Positions 24,861 to 33,377 of a stretch of DNA of 64,000 nt are shown here, in pieces. The stretch's first letter is position 1. Each line of letters starts with the position of its first letter. Position numbers and translations under genes: made by a program. The notes beneath the pieces are model-generated. The model made no database searches and was not told the origin of the DNA. It was given only the letters and a program-made list of their open reading frames with translations. Source of the DNA: Nodosilinea sp. PGN35 (lineage in GTDB: Bacteria; Cyanobacteriota; Cyanobacteriia; Phormidesmidales; Phormidesmidaceae); NCBI RefSeq assembly GCF_029109325.1, contig NZ_JAQKQJ010000015.1:402133-466132 (forward strand), given 5' to 3'.

Positions 24861-24968
24861 CTGAAACCACTCGTGCTTGTTTCTATTGTACGTTCCAAGA
24901 TCATTCAGCGTTGCGTGGAAACGAGGGACAAGGGTGATGGTTACAAACCTACTGGTGACGAGCCGAGA

Positions 24969-25060
24969 GCCAATCACGATAGACTGAGCAAAGCTAACCT
25001 TCGCCCACAACACCACGCGGGGGAGCTAGAGCAACCATGGCACTCGCAAGCGGTTATAGC
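24969..25060 (+). repeat. Uma2-leader repeat, copy 2
   Basis: Same core as copy 1 and with ATGGCACTCGCAAGC as in copy 3. The start codon is at 25037, but the frame after five codons runs antisense through the complete Uma2 gene and is not a gene. Copies 1 and 2 flank the toxin-antitoxin pair; copies 2 and 3 flank the Uma2 gene, all in the same orientation. Confidence 0.8.
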
Positions 25061-25066
25061 CCCACC

Positions 25067-25621
25067 TCAGGGCTCGTTAGCCAGCAAGCGGGATATATTG
25101 ACTGTGACATCGGGAAACGCCAGGGGAGCAATTTCTCCGGAGAACAGTGTTTGCTCAGATTGATAACGGCCTTCGGCAGGGTGGCGGTAGAGCATGACAC
25201 AGCGATCACGCAAATTCACCACCCAGTAGTCTGCAATCCCGGCCTGGGCGTAGACCAGCGGTTTATCTTCAGTGTCTTTAGCCAGACTAGTGTTAGAAAA
25301 CTCAATGACTAGAAAAATATCCTCAGGGTGTGGGTGGGCACTTCGGTACGAGCGATCGCGCACCAGAGCAATATCCGGTTCCGGTTCGCTATCGCTGGGG
25401 GGGATACTGATGGGTTTAGCAGCCCTCACCTGATAACGCCCCTGGGCCGCCCCCCAGAGTAGAGGCATCAAGCGAGTTGAGGAATCGGCGTGTTCTGGCC
25501 CTTCTGGCGGCATTTCGACAATCAGCCCGTTCAGCAATTCAATAGACCGACCTTCCAACAGGCCGGCTTGCACCAGGTGGTGGTAGTTAGCCAGAGTCCA
25601 GCGGGCAATCGTCACAGTCAT
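25067..25621 (-). CDS. Uma2 family endonuclease-like protein
   Basis: A 184-residue Uma2 (DUF820) protein with the PD-(D/E)XK nuclease core: IELLNGLIVEMPPEGPEHA near residue 26, EPEPDIALVRD near 78, DIFLVIEFSNTSLAKDTEDKPLVYAQAGIADYWVVNL at about 100-136. These proteins are very numerous in cyanobacteria; many are thought to be transposon-related or homing-like nucleases, with function unproven. It is complete and stands between two leader-repeat copies of opposite sense. Confidence 0.88.
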   Translation of the reverse strand: MTVTIARWTLANYHHLVQAGLLEGRSIELLNGLIVEMPPEGPEHADSSTRLMPLLWGAAQGRYQVRAAKPISIPPSDSEPEPDIALVRDRSYRSAHPHPEDIFLVIEFSNTSLAKDTEDKPLVYAQAGIADYWVVNLRDRCVMLYRHPAEGRYQSEQTLFSGEIAPLAFPDVTVNISRLLANEP

Positions 25622-25793
25622 TGCAGCACACCTGGCCAGTAGGCCCAGAATTCGGCAACCTTAAGACTCATCATACCTGACCCATCCGTGGCGGCAGGGC
25701 GCACGGCAAAGCCGTCGGTTCATTTGGTCTCCAAGACATGTTGGCACAGTTGCAGCAGGGATGACGGCGCTGGCGAGGAATTATCCTAGCCTG

Positions 25794-25880
25794 AGGCGAT
25801 CGCGATAGACTGAGCAAAGCTAACCTTCGCCCACAACACCACGTAGGGCAGCCAGAGCAACCATGGCACTCGCAAGCGAT
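25794..25880 (+). repeat. Uma2-leader repeat, copy 3
   Basis: Same core (GACTGAGCAAAGCTAACC, CTTCGCCCACAACACCAC, GAGCAACCATGGCAC). Here it is the natural leader of the truncated Uma2 frame starting at 25863. Confidence 0.8.
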
Positions 25881-25970
25881 CGCCCCCTTTCCCTGAGCTT
25901 TGACGATTTCCTCGCTCAGTATGGCGATGACAGTCGCTACGAACTCATTGATGGAGAACAAAGCGGGTGA
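25863..25970 (+). pseudogene. Truncated Uma2 gene
   Basis: ATG followed by an Uma2 N-terminus (LSFDDFLAQYGDDSRYELID, then GE) that stops being Uma2 after residue 32. The last codons and TGA are supplied by a tRNA gene fragment in the opposite sense. About 150 residues of the family are missing. The break coincides with the 3' end of the tRNA sequence, which suggests integration or deletion at that point. Confidence 0.8.
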
Positions 25971-26009
25971 ACGGACTCGAACCGTCGACATTCAGCTTGG
26001 GAAGCTGAC
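25963..26009 (-). tRNA. tRNA-Gly(CCC), 3' half only (fragment)
   Basis: Read on the minus strand: anticodon stem TCAGC, loop TTCCCAA (anticodon CCC), stem GCTGA, variable ATGTC, T-arm GACGG-TTCGAGT-CCGTT and acceptor strand CACCCGC. The 5' acceptor strand and the D-arm are absent; the bases beyond 26009 cannot form them. CCA is not encoded. A 3' half from anticodon to end is exactly the part used as attachment site by many integrating elements, so this is probably an att scar and not an expressed tRNA. Confidence 0.8.
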
Positions 26010-26225
26010 ACATTTCCTTGATATACAAGACTTGTAGGCAAGAGTTTTCAGACTTGTACCAAGTCTATACCAGTTTTCAGTTTGCTGATTGCTACACAGT
26101 CCATAAGGCTGTCGTTCTACCATAGGCCAGCGATGTGTGGTGCTCCTGGAGGGCTGCGATTATCTCGCTTCCCATCTGATGGCATGTAGAACAGTCACTG
26201 ATAAGCTTTAGGGCACTCCTGTGTG

Positions 26226-26774
26226 ATGCCCATGAATCGTCCTATTCGATTAATGAAGCCGCCAAACGACATCGTCACAGCGACAATCGGCTTGTTAACT
26301 CAGGAGCAAGGCGGGCAAATTGATGACATCTGGGCAGGCATTCTGCGGGAGACACAGCAGTCTGACGCCAGTTGGGACTGGGCCTATAAGTTACGACTGG
26401 CTGTCAATGATGATCGCTATGAGGCTTACGGCATCGAGTTTGAGGCGCTACTTCAAGGCGTCATCTTGCTAGAAACGCAATGGCACCGTTCCTGGTTACC
26501 GCAACGGTTTCCTCTGGTCTACGTCGAATACTTAGCCTCTGCGCCGTGGAATCGCCGGTTACTTGAAGATCCTCCCTATCTGATTGGGGTCGGACGGGCA
26601 CTCGTACTCTTTGCCCGTCAGCGCAGTGTGGAGTTAGGTTACGGTGGTCGCGTCGGTCTCCATGCACTGCCGGGCGCGGAAGCTTTCTATCGACGTTACA
26701 ATATGCCGGATTACGGCCCTGACCCTGACAAAGACGGATTGGTATACTTCGAGTACGCCGCTTTAACGCTCTAA
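26226..26774 (+). CDS. GNAT-type acetyltransferase-like protein
   Basis: About 182 residues. The second half shows a GNAT core: PLVYVEYLASAPWNR near residue 97, GVGRALVLFARQRSVELGYGGRVGLHALPGAEAFYRRYNM at about 123-160, giving the acetyl-CoA loop (G.GRAL), the fourth strand and the YRR helix. The Arg/Gly pattern is a little degenerate relative to Q/RxxGxG/A. It is followed after 15 bases by a helical protein of unknown type, so the two form a pair. Substrate unknown. The start could be 26226 or 26232. Confidence 0.7.
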   Translation: MPMNRPIRLMKPPNDIVTATIGLLTQEQGGQIDDIWAGILRETQQSDASWDWAYKLRLAVNDDRYEAYGIEFEALLQGVILLETQWHRSWLPQRFPLVYVEYLASAPWNRRLLEDPPYLIGVGRALVLFARQRSVELGYGGRVGLHALPGAEAFYRRYNMPDYGPDPDKDGLVYFEYAALTL

Positions 26775-26789
26775 CTCATCCAATCGCTT

Positions 26790-27335
26790 ATGAATGATGC
26801 AACCCTGGCTGAGCAACTGAGAAAAACGGGCAACCTGATGGATCTGCTCAATGACGAGGCTTGGATCCGTGAAACTGATGCCGATCACGCCAGTGAGGAA
26901 GGGACGGTTGAGGCTGGTCTGGGTCTACAGCTGTATGTGGAGTTACTCAAGAATGCCTCGCCGGAAGCTCTGCAGCGGCAGCGGTGGTATGTGCAAGTAC
27001 TATCCATCTTGTTACCGGAGCTGAGGGGGTGGTTAGAGTCGTGGCAGCTCGGGCGGAGTCTAGAGGTTGTCTACATGGAGGCGCAGAAATGCTTATATGG
27101 TCACCTGCGGCATCTCACCCCCGAACAAATGACCTGGATTGAGATGCTGTTGACAGAGGGAGAGCAGGCGTTACCCAACGAACAGAAGGTGATTCGGGCT
27201 GAAGCGATCGCTATGCTCGCTCAAATATTTACTCCCGAGGACTGGCAGGCGATCGCATATGTTGCCTCTCAAACGATGGCGAAAGACATTTTACGGATGG
27301 GGCAAGAATCAGCGGTTCCTACCCTTACTATCTGA
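26790..27335 (+). CDS. Hypothetical helical protein paired with the GNAT gene
   Basis: A 181-residue, acidic, mostly helical protein with no signal peptide or membrane segment. Features include LYVELLKNASPEALQRQRWYVQVLSILL and LTPEQMTWIEMLLTEGEQALPNEQKVIRAEAIAML. I do not recognise the family. The 15-base gap to the GNAT-like gene suggests a functional pair, for example an enzyme and an accessory or immunity-type protein, but nothing in the sequence proves this. Confidence 0.6.
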   Translation: MNDATLAEQLRKTGNLMDLLNDEAWIRETDADHASEEGTVEAGLGLQLYVELLKNASPEALQRQRWYVQVLSILLPELRGWLESWQLGRSLEVVYMEAQKCLYGHLRHLTPEQMTWIEMLLTEGEQALPNEQKVIRAEAIAMLAQIFTPEDWQAIAYVASQTMAKDILRMGQESAVPTLTI

Positions 27336-27430
27336 TGAACCAGTACGAGATTTCTTAGTACTGAGAACAGGACTGTTCAGAAGCCTTCAGGAAAGTGGAT
27401 GCACCGGCATAGCTAAGATTAACCTTGTCA

Positions 27431-29194
27431 TCACTGAATTTCGCTAGGGCGACTCGGAGATACTCCCTGGAGCACCAATAGCGACTCCATCACCCGTTTA
27501 ACCAGAGGAGCTGCTACTGTCGAGCCGTAGGCGTTCTCGCCAATGGGCTCGTCAATGACCGCTAACACCACATAGCGTGGGGCTTCTACGGGCGCAATGC
27601 CCACAAAGCTAGTGATGCGGGCAGAACTATAACCAGTTGAGTTGTTAACTTTTTGGGCTGTGCCCGTTTTTCCAGCAATCCGGTAGCCCTCAATTTGGGC
27701 AGGTTTACCGGTTCCCTCAGCGACCACTGCTTCCATCATGGCGAGCACCTGTTGGGTGGTTTGTAGGGAGAAGACAGCTTTAGGAGCGGCATGTTCGGTC
27801 TGCCACAGATAGGTACCGTCTTCTGCCACCATACCCTCGACAATGTGAGGAGTTACCAGGTTCCCACCATTGGCTAAGGTGGCCAGCAGTTGCAGCATTT
27901 TTACCGGTGTCAGCGCAAACCCTTGACCAAATGAAGTAGTGGCCGTTTCGACCTGACTGTTGATAAATTTGTCTCGGGGTTTCATTTGCCCAGAGGCTTC
28001 CGACGGCAAGTCAATCTCTGTAGGCTGCCCTAAAGTCAGGCGTTCTAGCCAGCTAAAGTAGTTGGAAGCCGCCATTTTTTGCATGATCTGCACCATGCCC
28101 ACATTGCTGGAATATTTGAGGATATCGGTAATTGAAATGGGGCCTCGGGCTCCGACCTCGCTGTAGTCGCTGTTTTTAATCAACCACTTACCAAACTGTA
28201 TGCGTCCGCTGTCGTTAATCACGTCATCAGGGGAAATCACTTGATCTTCTAGGGCGATCGCAACATTGATCGGCTTAAAGGTCGAGCCAGGTTCGTAGGT
28301 GTCGCTCACTGGCCAAGTGCGAAAGGCGCTGATGTCGGCTTCGTAGTAGCGATTGGGGTCATAGGTGGGCACGCTGGCCAGGGTTAAGATTTCTCCAGTA
28401 GGGGCGTCCATCACCATTACGGTACCTCGCTGGGCGTCATAGGCTTGAACCACCGCCTCTAGTTCTTGCTGGGCAATGCGCTGCAGGCGGCTGTCAAGCG
28501 TCAGGCGCAGGCTTGCGTTTGGGGATGACCCACGCACTAATGACGGCACCGCCGAATCGACCGATGGGGGCGCAGCGATCGCAAGTTGTTCGGCATAGGT
28601 CATCTCTAACCCGGCCTGAGGTTTCCCATCGAGATTGATGAACCCTAAGATCGGGGCAAAGAGTTCTTGCTGGGGGTAAAACCGCTGTTGCTGAGGCACC
28701 AACTCTAGGCCATCAATGCGTAATGTCCGAATGCGATCGCCCACCGCCTCTGACAGTTGACCCGGAAAGCGAATACCAGAGGGTTGCTGGTTAAGTAAAG
28801 TCAGGAGTTCATTCTGTGGCATAGCCACCACAGGGGCCAATGCCTCGGTTACCTCAACGAGAGACTGCTTAAACAGCTTGGGATGCATATAAAGAGTGTA
28901 AGCAACCTGGTCAGTAGCCAGGACGCTACCGAAACGATCGACAATTGGGTAACGAGCTTGGCGAACCAGCGTCGGCAGCGATCGCTGCTGTTCGGCTAGA
29001 GCGCTCAAGGTCTCCCCTTGCAGCAGTTGTAAGTAGACTAGCCGCCCGCCAATCCCGACTAAGGCCAGCATCAACAGCAGCCAGACGACAACGACGCGCC
29101 GCCACGCCACCACCTGCATTTTGGCGGCCAACAGTTGACGTTGCTGAGCTAGTCTCTGGTTGCGCCGAGCAGAAGCACGAGTAGGGGTGGCCAT
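27431..29194 (-). CDS. ftsI: Class B penicillin-binding protein (FtsI/PBP3 type)
   Basis: About 587 residues, septal or lateral peptidoglycan transpeptidase. One N-terminal membrane anchor (residues 30-55, VVVVWLLLMLALVGIGGRLVYLQLL), a PBP dimer domain (residues 60-220), then the transpeptidase with catalytic STFK (EPGSTFKPI near 320), SxN (YSSN near 375) and KTG (AGKTGTAQK near 515). I take the ATG at 29192-29194; the open frame upstream has no conserved content. It follows an M23 peptidase gene, consistent with a cell-wall cluster. Cyanobacteria usually have more than one class B PBP, so the ftsI symbol is tentative. Confidence 0.88.
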   Translation of the reverse strand: MATPTRASARRNQRLAQQRQLLAAKMQVVAWRRVVVVWLLLMLALVGIGGRLVYLQLLQGETLSALAEQQRSLPTLVRQARYPIVDRFGSVLATDQVAYTLYMHPKLFKQSLVEVTEALAPVVAMPQNELLTLLNQQPSGIRFPGQLSEAVGDRIRTLRIDGLELVPQQQRFYPQQELFAPILGFINLDGKPQAGLEMTYAEQLAIAAPPSVDSAVPSLVRGSSPNASLRLTLDSRLQRIAQQELEAVVQAYDAQRGTVMVMDAPTGEILTLASVPTYDPNRYYEADISAFRTWPVSDTYEPGSTFKPINVAIALEDQVISPDDVINDSGRIQFGKWLIKNSDYSEVGARGPISITDILKYSSNVGMVQIMQKMAASNYFSWLERLTLGQPTEIDLPSEASGQMKPRDKFINSQVETATTSFGQGFALTPVKMLQLLATLANGGNLVTPHIVEGMVAEDGTYLWQTEHAAPKAVFSLQTTQQVLAMMEAVVAEGTGKPAQIEGYRIAGKTGTAQKVNNSTGYSSARITSFVGIAPVEAPRYVVLAVIDEPIGENAYGSTVAAPLVKRVMESLLVLQGVSPSRPSEIQ

Positions 29195-29247
29195 TGCTGC
29201 AAAGGGGGAAAGGGCTTTTGGATATGACAGATGCTGTAGCCAGGGCA

Positions 29248-30462
29248 CTAGCTGGCGTTTGGCTGGGCCGGGCGGAAGGGATAGTCGGCGGGAGCCGGTG
29301 AACCACTGGCTTCATCGGCGGTATCCACTCCCAATGCCTGCAAGGGGTTGTTGATAACGTTGAGCAGGTCAGCAATGCCGTCGTCCAAGATATTTTTGGC
29401 ATCTGCTGCTATCCAGCCCTGACTAGTTAGCTGGCGAATTTCAAAGTGCAGGTTTGGGCCAGTCGCCGTGCCGGTGCTGCCCACCAGACCAATCACCTCC
29501 CCCTGCTCAACCCATTCCCCAGCCTGCACGGCCAGCTTGGACAAATGGGCATAGCGAGACTCCAAATCTCCATCATCGTGGCGCAGAATTACCGTTAGAC
29601 CATAGCCGCCAAGGTGATCGGCTACTGCAACCTTGCCTGAGCGGGTTGCTAAAACCGGGGTGCCAGCAGGAGATCCCAAGTCGGTGCCAGCGTGAAACCG
29701 CCAGTTTTGATGGACGGGATGCATCCGCCAGCCGAACAGCGAGGTGATTGGAGCTGGAATAGACAGGGGGAAAACATATTCCTCATTGCCGCGCCGGAGG
29801 ATGTTTAAGGGCCGCAGCTTTTCATTTAGCTGGGCTCGGCTAACGATGGTGGTGTCGCCTAAGCTAACGCCGCGCGAGCTGATAGTAACAGGCCCCACTT
29901 GAATACTATCGCCACTATCCGCAGGTGGGCTGGTAGAGTCGGGGTCGGTTGCCTGACAGGAAGACTGGGGAGGGATTTGCGACCCTGCTACGATGATTTG
30001 ACAGCCCGTTGCTCGTTCTGCAAACACGAGATTAGGAGAAGCCCCTCCTGGAGCCGCTGTTGCCCCAAGGCTGTAATCAGTTGGGTCAATAAAGACGCTG
30101 TTATAACCAGCTGGAACAGGGGCACTAGCAGGCAGTTGGCTGGGTGGGGTCTGCTCGGATGTTTGAGCAGGTGCGCTAACGCTCGCACCGGGCAACACGT
30201 CTACCGAACCCTGTATTGAAGCAGGAGCAGGAGCTTGAGGTACGCTTTCGACTCCGGACGGACTGGCTGCCGCTGGGAGCAACGCTTCTGCTGGAATGGG
30301 GGGGGCTGGGCTCATGTCGGTCGTGGCCAAGGCCGGTACAACCGCCAACCCGCTGTTTAACCCACCCACCAGCAGGACGACACGCCCTAGCTCTACCAGC
30401 CGCCTAGAGTAGCTGTACCCCAAGAACGGGTTGAATTCTCTTTTGCTACTGTCAGTCGCCAT
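29248..30462 (-). CDS. M23 family metallopeptidase (LytM domain)
   Basis: A 404-residue secreted or anchored protein: hydrophobic segment around residues 22-47 ending VPALA, a long Pro/Ser/Ala-rich linker (50-200), then a LytM domain with zinc-site motifs HAGTDLGSPAGTPVLA near 285, SRYAHLS near 325 and GPNLHFEIRQ near 358. It should cleave peptidoglycan cross-links, or act as an amidase activator if inactive; the ligand pattern (HxxxD, HxH) looks complete. It lies between a TPR gene and the PBP gene on the same strand. Confidence 0.85.
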   Translation of the reverse strand: MATDSSKREFNPFLGYSYSRRLVELGRVVLLVGGLNSGLAVVPALATTDMSPAPPIPAEALLPAAASPSGVESVPQAPAPASIQGSVDVLPGASVSAPAQTSEQTPPSQLPASAPVPAGYNSVFIDPTDYSLGATAAPGGASPNLVFAERATGCQIIVAGSQIPPQSSCQATDPDSTSPPADSGDSIQVGPVTISSRGVSLGDTTIVSRAQLNEKLRPLNILRRGNEEYVFPLSIPAPITSLFGWRMHPVHQNWRFHAGTDLGSPAGTPVLATRSGKVAVADHLGGYGLTVILRHDDGDLESRYAHLSKLAVQAGEWVEQGEVIGLVGSTGTATGPNLHFEIRQLTSQGWIAADAKNILDDGIADLLNVINNPLQALGVDTADEASGSPAPADYPFRPAQPNAS

Positions 30463-30539
30463 GGTTCAACGTTCCGTAGTACAGCAATGTCGTTATCGGC
30501 AGAGTTTGTGGAAAGTGCAGTCTATTTAGCTTGGGCAGG

Positions 30540-31643
30540 CTACGACGATTGGAGTTTTTGCAGCAGCTGATCAACAATCTGGGCATCTTCACTGTTTTCT
30601 TGCTCCAGAAGTAATGTCTTTGCCCGTTGCAGCGCCTCGATCGCCTCTGCTCGACGGCCCCGCGCCTCTAGCGCAACGCCCAGATGGTAGTAACCAGGGG
30701 CATGATCAGGATCTAGTTCGAGCACTTCGCGGTGGGCGACGATGGTCATCAGCACCTCTTGCTGCTCGAAGTAGAGATCGGCGATCGCATCGTGGGCAAT
30801 TACCGAGTCAGGCTGAAGCCGGGCCGCCTGCTGATAGCTTTCTAGGGCGGCATCTAGATTCCCCTGCTGCCAGAGTAGGTAACCAATCTGCATGCGAATA
30901 TCGGCGTTGCGGGGGTCTTCTGCCGCTGCCGTGTTAAATGAGGTGAGAGCAGACGCCATATCCCCTGCTTTGAGGTGGGCCAGGCCCAGGTTCATCTGTA
31001 TTTGGCTGGCCTGAGGTGCCAGGGCAGCGGCCCGTTCTAAAGCCGCGATCGCCGCATCGGTATTGCCCTGCTGGAGCAAAATCAGGCCGATAGATTCGGC
31101 GGCTTGCGGGTGGTTGGGGTCTTGCTGCAACACCGTCCGGTAAATTGCTAAAGCCTCTTCAAAGGCTGCGGTTTGAAACAGCGCCGCCCCCAGCCCCAAC
31201 CGAGCCTGCTGGTTATCGGGCTGCAATTGTAGGATTTGCCGGTAGGCGTTGCCTGCTGCATCGTACTCGCCTAAGCTGCTTTGGGCATAGGCCAAGCCGA
31301 AATAAAAGGCCAGATTGTCAGACTCTAGCCCAATGGCGGTTTGAAAGGCGGCAATAGACTCTCGAAAGTTGCCCTGGCGAGCCTGAAGGTAGCCAATGGC
31401 CGAGAAGATTTTGGCATTGTCTTCATCCAGGCTAACCGCATGCTGATAACGAGATAGCGCCTCAGCTAAATCCCCGGCTTCGACCAGCTCTGCCCCCGAC
31501 TCTAGCAAGTCAGCGAGTTCATCGCGCTGGGCCTGCTCGCTGAACGCCTGGCCGGGGCTGTGGGCACCTACCGGAAAGGCTACGGCCAACAGACCTCCCA
31601 TCGCCACGCCAACCAGGCCCAATTGTTTACCTGTACGTCTCAA
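30540..31643 (-). CDS. Secreted TPR repeat protein
   Basis: A 367-residue protein with a signal peptide or anchor (residues 1-26, LGLVGVAMGGLLAVAFPVGA) and about eight to nine tetratricopeptide repeats from residue 45 onward (for example GAELVEAGDLAEALSRYQHA, YLQARQGNFRESIAAFQTA). I propose the TTG start at 31641-31643 because GAGGAG lies seven bases upstream and there is no in-frame ATG before the signal peptide. TPR proteins of this kind scaffold complexes at the periplasmic face. It starts 17 bases after the VKOR gene ends. Confidence 0.75.
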   Translation of the reverse strand: MRRTGKQLGLVGVAMGGLLAVAFPVGAHSPGQAFSEQAQRDELADLLESGAELVEAGDLAEALSRYQHAVSLDEDNAKIFSAIGYLQARQGNFRESIAAFQTAIGLESDNLAFYFGLAYAQSSLGEYDAAGNAYRQILQLQPDNQQARLGLGAALFQTAAFEEALAIYRTVLQQDPNHPQAAESIGLILLQQGNTDAAIAALERAAALAPQASQIQMNLGLAHLKAGDMASALTSFNTAAAEDPRNADIRMQIGYLLWQQGNLDAALESYQQAARLQPDSVIAHDAIADLYFEQQEVLMTIVAHREVLELDPDHAPGYYHLGVALEARGRRAEAIEALQRAKTLLLEQENSEDAQIVDQLLQKLQSS

Positions 31644-31659
31644 GGGATTCTCCTCTGCG

Positions 31660-32580
31660 CTAAATCGAATTTTGAAAGGTGGTGGAGCCGGTATAGCCCG
31701 AGAGTTGGGCGAGTTCCTCCAGGGTTTGCGTCCCCGACAGGCGTTCACCATTAATTTCCCAGGTGGGATAGCCGGTAATGCCAGCTTCCTGGCACTCGGG
31801 AGTTTGCTCTTGCCCCTCGGGGGTGGCGCACTCAACGTAGGGCATAACCTGACTGGCTTCCTGGCCAAACAACTGCTTTTGGTCGTGGCAGTGGGGGCAC
31901 CACCAGGCTCCATAGAAAATAGCACCAGTGTCGGCCAGGTGCTGGGCCAAGGCCATTTCAGCCGGGCCAGACTGGGTGGTAATGGCAGGCCCCAGCTGAT
32001 CGCCCGAGCCGCCCTCGGCGACTGGGTTGTTGACATTGGCATAGACGCCCAGGGTGCCCACTACCACCAAGAATGCTGTAATGCTGCCAATAAAGAAGGG
32101 TTGAGATAGATCAGACCAATTTTGGCCGATGAGGGCAAGCAAAAACAGGCTGGTGGAGAGGAGAGCTGAGCCGACGCAGTAAAGGCATACGGCTTTGATT
32201 TCTGCGGTAAGCAGATACATGAGGTAGCCGCTAAAGACCATCATGGCGGTGCCGCCGATCAGCAGCAGGGGTTGGGTCAATCGAGTGAGTTTATCTCTGA
32301 GGTCTTTTTGCTCAGCCCCATTGACCAGCAGCGGGGCGATCGCGATCACCGCCATGCCCACGTAAGCCAGAAACCCAAACAGGGCCAGCGGCTGGCCAAA
32401 CACCGTGGCATAGGGGCTAGAGAGCACAATGTCACAGCCCCTAGTAGGGCAGGCCGTGGCGCTACCCGTGAGCTTGTTGATCGTTAAGTAGGCGGTGATG
32501 ACAGCGCCAACCGCCGCTAACCCCGCCATCAGAGGGCGGGCATAGCGATGAATCCAGGGAGTAGCTTGTTTACGCGGCAT
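31660..32580 (-). CDS. VKOR-thioredoxin fusion (disulfide-forming enzyme)
   Basis: A 306-residue bacterial VKOR homologue. Four to five membrane segments with GCDIVLSSPYATVFGQPLALFG near residue 50 (loop Cys pair CPTRGC) and the active-site CLYC near 135, followed by a periplasmic thioredoxin-like domain with WWCPHC near 227 and TGYPTWEINGE near 273. It oxidises periplasmic protein thiols and passes electrons to quinone, replacing DsbA/DsbB; this fusion form is known from cyanobacteria. Start is the ATG at 32578-32580. It lies in a run of envelope genes on the minus strand. Confidence 0.92.
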   Translation of the reverse strand: MPRKQATPWIHRYARPLMAGLAAVGAVITAYLTINKLTGSATACPTRGCDIVLSSPYATVFGQPLALFGFLAYVGMAVIAIAPLLVNGAEQKDLRDKLTRLTQPLLLIGGTAMMVFSGYLMYLLTAEIKAVCLYCVGSALLSTSLFLLALIGQNWSDLSQPFFIGSITAFLVVVGTLGVYANVNNPVAEGGSGDQLGPAITTQSGPAEMALAQHLADTGAIFYGAWWCPHCHDQKQLFGQEASQVMPYVECATPEGQEQTPECQEAGITGYPTWEINGERLSGTQTLEELAQLSGYTGSTTFQNSI

Positions 32581-32584
32581 CTTC

Positions 32585-33247
32585 CTACATATCAATAAAA
32601 AACGTCAAAAAACCGAGAACTACGAGGATTAGACCTGTTAGGGCATGGCCACTGAGATTCCAGGTAGGGATTGCGGCAGAAAACGATTTTGCCCGCTGCC
32701 AGCTCCAATTCACGACCAACACCATGCCCAGCACTGTAACAATGGGGTACACCCCCGAGACCAGGGCAATGCCTCGCCATCCGAGCGCCCCTGCGGATAG
32801 GTAGAAGGCACCAATTTCCAGGCACGGCGAGAAAAACATAGCGCTGGCAATGGCCACGATCGCTGTTACCTTACTGCGGCCAGAGGGGCTAACTGTGGCC
32901 GCAACAGGGTGAGATTCGTCCAGAGAGCAGCATGGGACGCAGCGTTGACGCAGCGGTTTACTCAGATAAACCAAGCCCAACCCCATCAGCACCGCCGGAG
33001 CGACCAGGTGCGTCACGATCTCGTAGTAGTCGGCAAACTGGTAGCCTAGTAGCCCTACGGTCACTCCAATCAAGAGCGTGCTAACGGTGTGGGCCGATCC
33101 GGTCAGAGCCGTAATCCACAGGGTTTCTTGCCGAGACCATCCTTCGGCCTTGCCCAACGCTACAAACGGTAGCCAGTGGCTGGGAATTAGCGGATGAATC
33201 AGGCTCAGGGCTAAGGTGCCCAGCACGATTTGAAGGGAGGCAGACAT
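32585..33247 (-). CDS. Six-helix membrane protein, possible metal permease (RcnA/NiCoT-like)
   Basis: A 220-residue membrane protein from the ATG at 33245-33247 (MSASLQIVLG). The first region HPLIPSHWLPFVALGK recalls the His-rich motif in helix 2 of nickel/cobalt transporters, and GSAHTVSTLLIGVTVG gives a second helix His. A soluble loop has a Cys pair (RCVPCCSLDESHP near residue 103). A role in Ni/Co/Zn efflux is a guess from these residues and from the neighbouring metal genes. It is divergent from a His-rich secreted peptide and followed within five bases by the VKOR gene. Confidence 0.55.
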   Translation of the reverse strand: MSASLQIVLGTLALSLIHPLIPSHWLPFVALGKAEGWSRQETLWITALTGSAHTVSTLLIGVTVGLLGYQFADYYEIVTHLVAPAVLMGLGLVYLSKPLRQRCVPCCSLDESHPVAATVSPSGRSKVTAIVAIASAMFFSPCLEIGAFYLSAGALGWRGIALVSGVYPIVTVLGMVLVVNWSWQRAKSFSAAIPTWNLSGHALTGLILVVLGFLTFFIDM

Positions 33248-33318
33248 GGATAGAGATGGGTCTCGGTCAGAACATGAACTAGGGTGACATCCTATGACGA
33301 ATTGCTCAGATGAGGATT

Positions 33319-33359
33319 TTGATCCTACCTGAGAGCTAGGATCAGAGTATAAATACTCA
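33319..33359. promoter_or_regulatory. Dyad operators before the His-rich peptide gene
   Basis: Two palindromes: TGATCCTA-N9-TAGGATCA (33320-33344) and GAGTAT-AA-ATACTC (33346-33359), the latter containing a TATAAAT -10-like sequence. They lie between the divergent permease gene and the small peptide gene and are candidates for a regulator binding site. The protein that binds them is unknown. Confidence 0.5.
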
Positions 33360-33377
33360 ACACACAAGGAGGACGCC

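Noticed and set aside
25037..25312. 91-codon plus-strand frame starting at leader copy 2
   Set aside because: It is antisense to the complete Uma2 gene, which has all family motifs.
25963..26035. Complete tRNA gene, possibly with intron
   Set aside because: No D-arm and no 5' acceptor strand within reach of the 3' half, and no intron-like structure.
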